In this document: one piece after another, positions 1 through 6,051 of the stretch
Position numbering within the stretch: position 1 is the first letter of the stretch
Layout of the letters: every line of letters starts with the position of its first letter
Assembly (NCBI GenBank): GCA_023436745.1
Contig: JAEZHZ010000029.1
Location: forward strand, 1-6,051
DNA length: 6,051 nt
Direction: 5' to 3'
Source of the DNA: Pseudomonadota bacterium
GTDB lineage: Bacteria > Pseudomonadota > Alphaproteobacteria > Rhizobiales > Devosiaceae
The notes under the pieces: model-generated
What the model saw: only the letters and a program-made list of their open reading frames with translations
Told to the model about the DNA's origin: nothing
Databases searched by the model: none
Position numbers and translations under genes: made by a program

Positions 1-574
1 GGGTGACGTAGATCATGGTCGAGCCGAGGTCGTGGTGGAGCTTGGCCAGTTCCATTCGCATGTCGACGCGCAGTGCCGCATCGAGGTTGCTGAGCGGTTC
101 GTCGAACAGGAACACTTCCGGTTGCCGGACGATGGCGCGGCCGATGGCGACGCGCTGGCGCTGGCCGCCGGAGAGCTGGCTCGGCTTGCGGTCGAGCAGG
201 TGCTCCATCTGCAGGATGCGGGCGGCATCGCGGATCTTGCGATCGCGCTCCTCTTTCGGCGTGCGGGCCAGCTTCAGGCCGAACCCGACATTGTCGTAGA
301 CCGTCATGTGCGGGTAGAGCGCATAGTTCTGGAACACCATGGCGATCCCGCGATCCCGCGGCTCGACGGCGTTGCACAGCTTGTCCCCGATATAGAGCTC
401 GCCCGCGGTGATGTCCTCGAGGCCGGCGATCATCCGCAGCAACGTGGACTTGCCGCACCCGGAGGGTCCAACGAACACCACGAACTCGCCATGGTCGATC
501 GTCAGATCAACGCCCTTGATGACCTCGACCGGTCCATAGCTCTTGCGCAGCGATTTGAGGGCCAATCCGGCCAT
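1..574 (-). CDS. CUT1 sugar ABC transporter ATPase, UgpC/MalK type (3' end outside window)
   Basis: ATP-hydrolysing subunit that powers the importer from the cytoplasmic side. Only the first 191 residues are in the window. Visible motifs in order: Walker [10 protein letters not shown] (36-44), Q-loop Q82 in [14 protein letters not shown], signature LSGGQRQR (134-141), Walker B VFLFDE (154-159) and D-loop SNLD (162-165). The last residues are TMIYVT, so the switch histidine should be the very next codon, just outside. Relatives are about 350-370 residues, so the C-terminal regulatory/TOBE part is missing here only because of the window edge. I chose ATG 574 ([14 protein letters not shown]) because it matches the usual family start and has AAGGGG 8 bases upstream. 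An in-frame ATG at 580 (adding MT) overlaps the permease stop as TAATG but is too close to that site. Such ATPases are sometimes shared between several sugar importers. Confidence 0.95.
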   Translation of the reverse strand, partial: MAGLALKSLRKSYGPVEVIKGVDLTIDHGEFVVFVGPSGCGKSTLLRMIAGLEDITAGELYIGDKLCNAVEPRDRGIAMVFQNYALYPHMTVYDNVGFGLKLARTPKEERDRKIRDAARILQMEHLLDRKPSQLSGGQRQRVAIGRAIVRQPEVFLFDEPLSNLDAALRVDMRMELAKLHHDLGSTMIYVT

Positions 575-579
575 GGTCA

Positions 580-1407
580 TTACCCCTTGACGGCGCCCGC
601 GGTCATGCCCGCCACGATCTGCCGGTTGAAGAACAGGAAGACGATGAGCGGCGGGATGGTGATCAGCAGGATGTTGGTGAACAGCAGGTTGTAGGACGTG
701 TTGAACTGCGACTGGAAGTTGTAGAGCGTCAGCTGCACCGTCGCGTTCTGGTTGCCCGGCAGGTAGTAGAGCGGGTTGGTGAAGTCGTTGAAAATGCCGA
801 CCGACTGCACCACGATGTTGGTCACCGTCACCGGCCACAGCAGCGGCAGGATCACCCGGAAGAACACGTCGAGCGGACGCGCGCCGTCGATGACGGCAGC
901 TTCGTCGAGTTCACGCGGAATGGTGGCGATGAACGCGCGGTAGAGAATGATCGAGAACGGCAGGTTGTACGCCACCTCGATCAGGATCATGCCGTGGAGG
1001 GTACCGAACAGGTTGAGCCCCTGGAGCAGCCAGATGGTGGGCACCACCGCCGGCGGGATCATCAGGCCGGCGAGGATCAGGAACTCCACCAGCGGGTTCC
1101 AGCGCGACTCGCGGCGCGCCAGCACGAAACCCACCATGGCCGCCAGGATCACGATCAGGGTGACGCTGACCACGGTGAGAATGGTCGAGTTGACGAAGGC
1201 GGTGACGAGCATCCAGTTGCGGGTGGTCACCACCTCGACAACGTTGTCCCACAGGTTGAAGCTTGTCGGCCACGAAAAGTCCCGCTGCCCCGCCTGACGC
1301 CGATCCTTGAACGCCATCAGGATGATGAAGATGAACGGGATGACGAAGACGACGAACGTGGCGAGGATCGCCGCAATGCCGCCGACGATGGAGCCGCGCG
1401 ATTTCAT
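580..1407 (-). CDS. CUT1 sugar ABC transporter permease, MalG/UgpE type
   Basis: Second inner-membrane subunit of the importer, 275 residues from the ATG at 1407. Hydrophobic segments lie at about 10-32, 68-96, 105-130, 139-162, 188-208 and 241-261. The EAA loop reads DEAAVIDGA (168-176) followed by LPLLWP (187-192). MIPPAVVP (116-123) and the C-terminal [15 protein letters not shown] are typical of MalG relatives. The frame stays open far upstream, to 1839, but that extension lies wholly inside the preceding permease gene and reads as arginine-rich, low-complexity protein. ATG 1407 instead has GGAGGGG (1414-1420) 6 bases upstream and overlaps the previous stop by four bases (ATGA), a sign of translational coupling. 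The stop TAA touches the start region of the ATPase gene. Confidence 0.95.
   Translation of the reverse strand: MKSRGSIVGGIAAILATFVVFVIPFIFIILMAFKDRRQAGQRDFSWPTSFNLWDNVVEVVTTRNWMLVTAFVNSTILTVVSVTLIVILAAMVGFVLARRESRWNPLVEFLILAGLMIPPAVVPTIWLLQGLNLFGTLHGMILIEVAYNLPFSIILYRAFIATIPRELDEAAVIDGARPLDVFFRVILPLLWPVTVTNIVVQSVGIFNDFTNPLYYLPGNQNATVQLTLYNFQSQFNTSYNLLFTNILLITIPPLIVFLFFNRQIVAGMTAGAVKG
583..588 (-). promoter_or_regulatory. Weak ribosome-binding site AAGGGG of the ATPase gene
   Basis: AAGGGG, within the last codons of the second permease, is 8 bases before ATG 574 but only 2 before ATG 580, which favours the inner start. The match to the ideal site is partial, so translation may depend on coupling with the permease. 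Confidence 0.5.
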
Positions 1408-2291
1408 TCGTGGCCCCTCCTGCGGTTGAGCAACATGGTGAGCGGCAGCACCAGCGCGCCGATCATGAGGAACAGCACGACATTGCCAGCCGTCGACAAT
1501 CCGAAGAAACCGGCCTGGTACTGCTTGTAGATGACCGAGGCGATGGTGTCGGAAGCAAAGCCCGGCCCCCCCTTGGTCATCGCCCAGATCAGGTCGAAGG
1601 TCCTGAGGCCGCCGATGAAGCTGAGGAGAATGACGGTGCTCGTCGCCGGCCGCAGCAGCGGCAGCGTGACGTACCGGAAGTTCTGCCATTTGGTGGCGCC
1701 GTCGATGCGCGCCGCTTCGTAATAGTCCTTCGGGATGGCGACGACGCCCGCGATATAGATCACCGTTGCAAGGCCCACGCCTTTCCAGACGTCGACAAGC
1801 GCCACGGAGATCAGTGCCAGCCGAGGATCGACCAGCCAACCCGGGCCGGTGATGCCGAACAGCGCCAGTGTCTCGTTGATGGCGCCCTGGGTGGGGTGCA
1901 TCAGCACCGTGAAGGTGATGCCCACCCCCACGGTCGACACCAGAACGGGAAAGAAGATCACCGCGCGAAGATAGCCGCGGGCGATGATGTTGCTGGTCAG
2001 CATCAGCGCCAGCATCATGCCGATGACCACCTTCAGCCCGGAGGTCAGCACCGCATAGATGATGGTGTTGGTCAGTCCCTGGACGAGGAACGGCTCGCGG
2101 AAGAACTGAACGAAATTGTCGAAGCCGATGAAGGTGGCATCGAACAGGCTCCAGCGGGTCAGGCTGAAATAGAAGGACGTCAGCGTCGGCCAGAGGAACA
2201 GCAGCCCATAGATGATCGCCGCCGGCACGAAGAACCAGGCCGGATACGGGGAGCGGCGTTGTACGGCGGCAGTGCTTGAAGCAGCTGGCAT
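1404..2291 (-). CDS. CUT1 sugar ABC transporter permease, MalF/UgpA type
   Basis: Inner-membrane subunit that pairs with the next gene product to form the import channel. With the ATG at 2291 it is 295 residues. Six hydrophobic segments are visible at about 20-38, 75-98, 107-130, 157-182, 214-235 and 264-287. The cytoplasmic EAA loop that docks on the ATPase is clear: EAARIDGA at 192-199 followed by LPLLRP at 210-215. The PAWFFVPA start of the first segment is typical of this family. I prefer ATG 2291 over the in-frame TTG at 2306, because GGAGGT (2296-2301) is placed 4 bases before the ATG, while it would lie inside the coding region if TTG were used. The gene follows the binding protein after 69 bases containing a strong hairpin, and its TGA stop overlaps the next start as ATGA. 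Confidence 0.95.
   Translation of the reverse strand: MPAASSTAAVQRRSPYPAWFFVPAAIIYGLLFLWPTLTSFYFSLTRWSLFDATFIGFDNFVQFFREPFLVQGLTNTIIYAVLTSGLKVVIGMMLALMLTSNIIARGYLRAVIFFPVLVSTVGVGITFTVLMHPTQGAINETLALFGITGPGWLVDPRLALISVALVDVWKGVGLATVIYIAGVVAIPKDYYEAARIDGATKWQNFRYVTLPLLRPATSTVILLSFIGGLRTFDLIWAMTKGGPGFASDTIASVIYKQYQAGFFGLSTAGNVVLFLMIGALVLPLTMLLNRRRGHE
1414..1420 (-). promoter_or_regulatory. Ribosome-binding site GGAGGGG of the second permease
   Basis: GGAGGGG lies 6 bases before ATG 1407, inside the last codons of the first permease. It decides the start against the long upstream extension of this frame. Confidence 0.8.
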
Positions 2292-2295
2292 CTGC

Positions 2296-2301
2296 ACCTC
2301 C
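2296..2301 (-). promoter_or_regulatory. Ribosome-binding site GGAGGT of the first permease
   Basis: GGAGGT lies 4 bases before ATG 2291 and decides that start over the in-frame TTG at 2306. Its GGAGG is complementary to CCTCC in the loop of the upstream hairpin. Confidence 0.8.
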
Positions 2302-2314
2302 AGCAAAAATGGTT

Positions 2315-2344
2315 GGCTCGCGGCGGGAGGGGATGCCGCGAGCC
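2315..2344 (-). terminator. Strong intergenic hairpin, possible attenuating terminator or mRNA stabiliser
   Basis: A perfect 10-bp inverted repeat (arms 2315-2324 and 2335-2344, GGCTCGCGGC / GCCGCGAGCC in the transcript) encloses a 10-base loop. In the transcript it is followed by AACCA and then five T (2309-2305). It lies between the binding-protein stop and the permease start. Because the T run begins 5 bases after the stem and is short, full termination is unlikely. Partial termination, or protection of the binding-protein mRNA 3' end, would give more binding protein than permease, as is known for malE-malF type operons. The structure is seen; the role is inferred. Confidence 0.6.
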
Positions 2345-2360
2345 GTTCAGGTGTGGGAGC

Positions 2361-3653
2361 TTACCAGCCGGCGATGCCGAGCTGCTGCGCCTGCTTGCGC
2401 ACGTCCTCGTCATAGAGGGCGGCGGCATCGGCGGGCTCACGGAAGCCGGAACCGACCTCGACCGTCAGCTGCTCGAGGATCGGACCCTTGATGGGGGACA
2501 GGAACTCGAGGGCCGGCGCGTTCTTGCCGCCTTCCTGGAAGTAGGGCAGCAGGTCGGCGACAGGGGCCGCAACGTCGTCTGGCAGGGTGCAGCCGGCGAT
2601 CAGGTAGGGACCGTTGACGGCCACGGCCTGGCTCTGGACCTCACAGCCCTCCGGGCTGGCAACGAACGCCAGGAACTGCTTGGCGGCCTCGATGTTGGAC
2701 GAGCTCTGCGGAATGTAGAAGCCGGCTGGCATCCACACGGTCAGGCCGTTGTCCTCGGCGCTGTCACCGGGCTGGGCGAAGAAGCCGACATCGTCCATCA
2801 GCTCCGGATAACCGTCCGAGAGCGCCGGAATGGCGAAGGAGATCATCGGGTAGTGTGCGCCCTCGCCCTCGGCGAGCATGCGCAGCCCGTCCTCATAGGT
2901 GGCAGCGCCGAAGTCGGCGTTGAAGTAGCCGCCATCGGCCACGTCCTTGAGACGCTCGAAGCCGCGCATCGCCGCCGGGGTGGTGGCAAACTTGGCTTCG
3001 CCGGCCGTGTACTTCTCGGCGAAGTCGGGCACGGCCGACTGCACGTTGTAGTAGTCGGCCAGAACCAGGACCTGACTGGTCCAGGATTCACCGTAGGTCT
3101 GGATCACGGCCGTCTTGCCGGCTGCCTTGATCTTCTCGTTGTTGGCCATGAACTCGTCCCAGCTGCGCGGGACTTCGAGGCCGAGTTCTTCATAGATGCG
3201 ACGGTTGTAGAAGATACCGCCGGCTTCCGCGGGACGGGTCGGGACGGCATAGACGCCCTCGCCTGCGGTCACCACCTGCTTGAAGCTGTCGGCGATGTTC
3301 TCCATGAACGGCTCATCGCTGAGATCGACCAGCGTGCGCTCCGGCGCAAGGGCCTGCATCAGCGAGCCGGTGTTGTACCAGAAGATGTCGGTCATCTGGC
3401 CGGTGGCAAGGCGGGTCTTGACGATGTTGTCGCCCTCGCCGCCGCCCGGCCGTGCCTCGATGTCGATGGAGATGTCCGGGTTCTTGGCCTCGAAGGCCTC
3501 GACCAGCGCCTCGGAGATGGCCAGCGTGTGCGACGCGTTGTCGACCAGCATGGTCAGGTTGATGCTCTGCGCCATGGCGGCGCCCGACAGGGCGGTCATG
3601 GTCATCAGGCTGGCGGCAATCGTGCCGAATGCGCGCTTGGATGAGAGTTTCAA
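2361..3653 (-). CDS. CUT1 sugar ABC transporter, periplasmic substrate-binding protein
   Basis: Periplasmic receptor of the ABC importer encoded by the next three genes; family 1 extracellular solute-binding protein (MalE/UgpB type), 430 residues, a usual length. The start is TTG at 3653, chosen because AGGAGGT lies 7 bases upstream and because it gives a textbook Sec signal peptide: basic start (KLSSKR), a hydrophobic stretch at about 8-26 and the site AMA|Q after residue 28. There is no lipobox cysteine, so it should be soluble. Family features include TDIFWYNTG (88-96), a hinge-type stretch VYAVPTR (134-140) followed by GIFYNRRIYEELGLEVP, and WDEF at 165-168. Two cysteines, C337 and C355, could form a disulfide in the periplasm. 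It follows the rhamnosidase and precedes both permeases. Rhamnosyl oligosaccharides as ligand are inferred from the neighbour only; sequence alone does not give specificity. Confidence 0.95.
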   Translation of the reverse strand: MKLSSKRAFGTIAASLMTMTALSGAAMAQSINLTMLVDNASHTLAISEALVEAFEAKNPDISIDIEARPGGGEGDNIVKTRLATGQMTDIFWYNTGSLMQALAPERTLVDLSDEPFMENIADSFKQVVTAGEGVYAVPTRPAEAGGIFYNRRIYEELGLEVPRSWDEFMANNEKIKAAGKTAVIQTYGESWTSQVLVLADYYNVQSAVPDFAEKYTAGEAKFATTPAAMRGFERLKDVADGGYFNADFGAATYEDGLRMLAEGEGAHYPMISFAIPALSDGYPELMDDVGFFAQPGDSAEDNGLTVWMPAGFYIPQSSSNIEAAKQFLAFVASPEGCEVQSQAVAVNGPYLIAGCTLPDDVAAPVADLLPYFQEGGKNAPALEFLSPIKGPILEQLTVEVGSGFREPADAAALYDEDVRKQAQQLGIAGW

Positions 3654-3660
3654 GGTTCCT

Positions 3661-3667
3661 ACCTCCT
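3661..3667 (-). promoter_or_regulatory. Ribosome-binding site AGGAGGT that fixes the TTG start of the binding protein
   Basis: AGGAGGT is a full 7-base match to the 16S anti-Shine-Dalgarno sequence and lies 7 bases before TTG 3653. It is the strongest such site in the window and decides the non-ATG start. The ATG overlapping its upstream side (3670-3668) runs into TAG after three codons and is not a gene start. Confidence 0.85.
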
Positions 3668-3672
3668 CATTT

Positions 3673-3694
3673 GAAGCCGCACCCTGCGGCCTTC
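3673..3694 (-). repeat. Second intergenic hairpin, upstream of the binding-protein ribosome-binding site
   Basis: Transcript stem GCCGCA / TGCGGC (3685-3690 with 3676-3681) around a GGG loop, extended by GAA/TTC (3694-3692 with 3675-3673) past one bulged base. It ends about 5 bases before the AGGAGGT-containing stretch, so it leaves the ribosome-binding site free. Together with the repeat at 3701-3720 it fills most of the 57-base gap. It could mark an mRNA processing site or protect the 5' end of the binding-protein message; the role is inferred. Confidence 0.45.
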
Positions 3695-3700
3695 GGTTGG

Positions 3701-3720
3701 CACGCCGGTGTCACGGCGTG
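3701..3720 (-). repeat. Inverted repeat around the rhamnosidase stop codon
   Basis: A perfect 7-bp inverted repeat (3701-3707 and 3714-3720, CACGCCG / CGGCGTG) with a 6-base loop. The TGA stop of the rhamnosidase (3713-3711) sits in the loop. There is no T run after it, so it is not a standard terminator. It may be an mRNA stability element or may be chance in GC-rich DNA. Confidence 0.45.
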
Positions 3721-6047
3721 CGGGCGTTGATATCCACGAGCGCCAGGCTGAGGCCGGGTGCCGGGGTATAGGTGAACTCGACGGTGTGGCGCCCGGGGCC
3801 GACGGCACTGGTGCCGGGGGCGGACTGACCGTCCATGACCACGTCGTCATAGCGATCGAGCCGAAGCGTACCGCGCGAACCTTCCGGCACCTCGATCTCG
3901 TAGCGCACCTTGTTGCCATCGACGGTCCAGCCGGCACGGATCGTGCCGCGCGGGCTGTCGTGATGCGCCTTGACCGGGGAAAGCTCGGCGATGATCACCG
4001 GCTCGAAGATGATGTGCTCGAAACCCGGGGCTTCCGGGTCCGGCTGGAACCCGGCGACGCCTTCCAGCAGCCACTGGCACACCGCGCCATAGGCATAGTG
4101 GTTGTACGAGTTCATCTGCGGATTGTAGATCGACCCGTCGGGCTGCATGGCGTCCCAGCGTTCCCAGATGGTCGTCGCGCCCATCTTCACCTGGTAGAGC
4201 CAGCCGGGCACCTCTTCCTGCAGGAATACCTGGGCGGCAATACCGGGTTCGCCGATCTTGACCAGCGCCGGCAGCAGCGCCGGGGTGCCGATGAAGCCGG
4301 TGCCGATGCGCCCATCGGTCCGCTTGATCGCCGCCTTGAAGTACTCCTTCGCCGCCTCGCGCTTGTCCTCGGGGATCAGGTCGTGGAGGAAGGCCAGCGC
4401 GTAGGAGGTCTGGTCGTCGTACGCGAGACGCCCGGATGTGGTGATGAACTCGCGGGCAAAGGCGGCGCGCACCTCTTCGGCCATCTTCGCGAGACGCTCT
4501 GCCGTCGCCTTGTCGCCGGTGATGGTCGCGATCCGCGCCACGAGGCTCGAGGTCATGAACAGGTAGATGGTCGCGGCGGCATCGTCACCGATGGTCGGCA
4601 GCGGCTTGGCGCTCGGACCGCTCGGCTGCAGCCAGTCGCCGAAGCTGAAGCCCCTCGCGCCCCAGGCGCGGGGCGGCTTGACGACCGGACCGTCGCTGAT
4701 GGACCAGACGAAATCCACCCACTTGACCATTGCCGGCAGGGCCTCTGCCAGGAAGGCCTTGTCGGCATAGTGCAGGTAGAGCTGCCACGGCACCATGGCG
4801 ATCGCGTCGCCCCAGCCGGTGGAGCCGTAGAAACCGGGATAGTCCTTCGGCTGCATGCGCGTCGGATCCGGCACCACATGCGGCACTGCGCCGTCGTCTC
4901 GCTGGTCCGCCATCACGTCGCGAACCCACTTGCGGAAGAAGCCGTGGACCTCGCCAAGATAGGCGGCGGTGCCGGCGAACACCTGCGCGTCGCCCGTCCA
5001 GCCGAGGCGCTCGTCGCGCTGCGGACAGTCGGTGGGCACTTCGATGAAATTGGCACGCTGCGACCAGACGGTGTTCAGGAACAGCCGGTCGACCAGGGGG
5101 TTGGCGGAGGTGAAGCTCGCCTTGAGCTCGGTCACCGAACTCACCGGCACCGAGACGATCTCGATGAGCTCGGCCTCGCCCTCAATGGTCACGCGGGCAT
5201 AGCGATAACCCTGGAAGGTGAAGTACGGGCGGTAGTGTTCCTCCCCGGCGCCGGAGAGCACATACTCGATCCGCGCTGCAGCGGTGCGATAGTTGCCATT
5301 GTAGAACTGGCCGTCCTGGTCAAGCACTTCGCCGTGTTCGACGATCACCCGCGCACCTGCGGCGCCCTTGACGGTGATGGCGACGTTGCCGCCGGCGTTC
5401 TGGCCGAAGTCATAGACCGTGCGACCTTCGGCATCGCGCCACTGCTTCACCACGGCAAGCGGAGCGAGCTCGCGCACCGGGGTCGTTTCGTGCGGCACGA
5501 GGATGCCCGCGTCGAACTCGAGCACGTCGGTGCCGGCGGTCACGGTCGCAGCGAGCCGCGCATCGTAGATCTCGCCGAAGTAGATGCCCGACTTCAGGAT
5601 CGGCAACGTGCCGCTTTCCCAGGTCGAATCGGTCACAAGCAGAGTTTCATCCAGACCCGGGCCGGCGCGCAGTTCGGCGATCGCCGCAATGTCCTTGCCC
5701 CAGGTGTTGAAGATGGGGGCGTTGCCCCACATGAGCTGAGAGCGCATCCAGCCATCGCCCAGCCAGATCTCGATCCGGTTCTCGCCGGGCACGAGCAACT
5801 CGCCCACGGAATAGCTCTGGTAGCTCAGCCGCTGGTCATAGGCAGTCCAGCCCGGGGTCAGCAGGTCGTTGCCGACCCGCTTGCCGTTGATGAACGCACG
5901 GCAGAGACCCAGCGCGCTGATGTGCAGCACTTCGTTGCCGGTCACAGTGGCGACAGCGAAGCTCTTGGCGACGAAGCTCGCCTGCGTGCCGACGCCGGCA
6001 TCGGCCTGCGGCCGCACCCAGTCTATTATAAAAAACTCCGAGCCCAC
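3711..6047 (-). CDS. GH78 alpha-L-rhamnosidase, cytoplasmic (start uncertain)
   Basis: Inverting glycosidase that removes terminal alpha-L-rhamnose from oligosaccharides or glycosides. From the GTG at 6047 it is 778 residues. The N-terminal rhamnosidase domain (about 40-190) carries INGKRVGN and LTPGWTAYDQRLSYQ; a concanavalin-like domain follows (about 205-305, with YDFGQNAGGN and FQGYRYARV), then the (alpha/alpha)6 barrel (about 310-660) and a C-terminal beta domain. The barrel contains the family hallmark TDCPQRDERLGWTGD (339-353), with E346 the likely general acid, and GATTIWERWD (623-632), with E629 the likely general base. SYNHYAYGAV (647-656) is also typical. There is no signal peptide or membrane segment, so the enzyme is expected in the cytoplasm. 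It is shorter than many GH78 proteins and has no extra N-terminal module. The reading frame stays open to the window edge, so a start slightly upstream is possible. It leads an operon with an ABC sugar importer 57 bases downstream. The family is certain; the natural substrate is not. Confidence 0.95.
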   Translation of the reverse strand: MGSEFFIIDWVRPQADAGVGTQASFVAKSFAVATVTGNEVLHISALGLCRAFINGKRVGNDLLTPGWTAYDQRLSYQSYSVGELLVPGENRIEIWLGDGWMRSQLMWGNAPIFNTWGKDIAAIAELRAGPGLDETLLVTDSTWESGTLPILKSGIYFGEIYDARLAATVTAGTDVLEFDAGILVPHETTPVRELAPLAVVKQWRDAEGRTVYDFGQNAGGNVAITVKGAAGARVIVEHGEVLDQDGQFYNGNYRTAAARIEYVLSGAGEEHYRPYFTFQGYRYARVTIEGEAELIEIVSVPVSSVTELKASFTSANPLVDRLFLNTVWSQRANFIEVPTDCPQRDERLGWTGDAQVFAGTAAYLGEVHGFFRKWVRDVMADQRDDGAVPHVVPDPTRMQPKDYPGFYGSTGWGDAIAMVPWQLYLHYADKAFLAEALPAMVKWVDFVWSISDGPVVKPPRAWGARGFSFGDWLQPSGPSAKPLPTIGDDAAATIYLFMTSSLVARIATITGDKATAERLAKMAEEVRAAFAREFITTSGRLAYDDQTSYALAFLHDLIPEDKREAAKEYFKAAIKRTDGRIGTGFIGTPALLPALVKIGEPGIAAQVFLQEEVPGWLYQVKMGATTIWERWDAMQPDGSIYNPQMNSYNHYAYGAVCQWLLEGVAGFQPDPEAPGFEHIIFEPVIIAELSPVKAHHDSPRGTIRAGWTVDGNKVRYEIEVPEGSRGTLRLDRYDDVVMDGQSAPGTSAVGPGRHTVEFTYTPAPGLSLALVDINARTP

Positions 6048-6051
6048 CAGA

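Noticed and set aside
32..694. Plus-strand open frame of 220 codons opposite the ATPase
   Set aside because: It is a shadow of the ATPase and permease genes, whose motifs are unmistakable on the other strand.
1408..1839. Upstream extension of the second permease frame, giving a 419-residue protein
   Set aside because: It overlaps the first permease entirely, reads as arginine-rich nonsense without family similarity, and the ATG at 1407 has a good ribosome-binding site and ATGA coupling.
1410..2279. Plus-strand open frame of 289 codons opposite the first permease
   Set aside because: Its protein is dominated by D, E, H, Q and R, the usual mirror image of a hydrophobic membrane protein gene; no domain is visible.
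2292..2306. TTG at 2306 as the first permease start, adding five residues
   Set aside because: The TTG falls at the end of the T run and the ribosome-binding site lies after it, so it cannot be served by that site; ATG 2291 fits.
2313..3644. Plus-strand open frame of 443 codons opposite the binding protein
   Set aside because: It mirrors the binding-protein gene, an expected effect of GC-rich codon use. Its protein has no recognisable domain and the minus-strand gene is certain.
3659..3937. Minus-strand open frame of 92 codons ending in the rhamnosidase-binding protein gap
   Set aside because: It lies mostly within the rhamnosidase gene in another frame, is rich in R, P and S, and has no ribosome-binding site or family similarity that I can see.
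1..6051. Search for CRISPR arrays, tRNA or rRNA genes, insertion sequences and riboswitches
   Set aside because: The window is almost fully covered by five coding regions, and the short gaps hold only the hairpins and ribosome-binding sites listed. I saw no repeated spacers, transposase motifs or RNA gene signatures.

Overview
The window is a GC-rich stretch of bacterial DNA in which essentially every base belongs to one minus-strand gene cluster, read from high to low coordinates. Codon use, the periplasmic signal peptide, the binding-protein-dependent importer and the UgpC/MalK style of the ATPase suggest a Gram-negative alphaproteobacterium, possibly of the Hyphomicrobiales (Rhizobium/Devosia type). 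This taxonomic guess is inference; there is no rRNA or other marker here.

Layout in transcription order: (1) 6047-3711, a family GH78 alpha-L-rhamnosidase without a signal peptide, its true start at or just beyond the window edge; (2) 3653-2361, a periplasmic sugar-binding lipid-free substrate-binding protein that starts at TTG behind a perfect Shine-Dalgarno sequence; (3) 2291-1404, a MalF/UgpA-type permease; (4) 1407-580, a MalG/UgpE-type permease whose start overlaps the previous stop as ATGA; (5) 574 to beyond coordinate 1, a UgpC/MalK-type ATPase cut by the window just before its switch histidine. The two longest non-coding gaps are 57 and 69 bases. Both hold perfect inverted repeats that would form mRNA hairpins.

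Together the genes describe a complete CUT1-class ABC importer joined to a cytoplasmic glycosidase. A rhamnose-containing oligosaccharide or glycoside would be captured in the periplasm, carried inside by the two permeases and ATPase, and its terminal alpha-L-rhamnose released in the cytoplasm. Rhamnose catabolic genes and a regulator are not in the window, so the exact substrate cannot be read from it.

I do not see a new type of system here. The families are all well known. The points most worth a second look are the pairing of GH78 with a CUT1 transporter as a clue to substrate, and the RNA structures between the genes, notably a 10-bp hairpin before the permease pair whose loop could pair with the permease ribosome-binding site.
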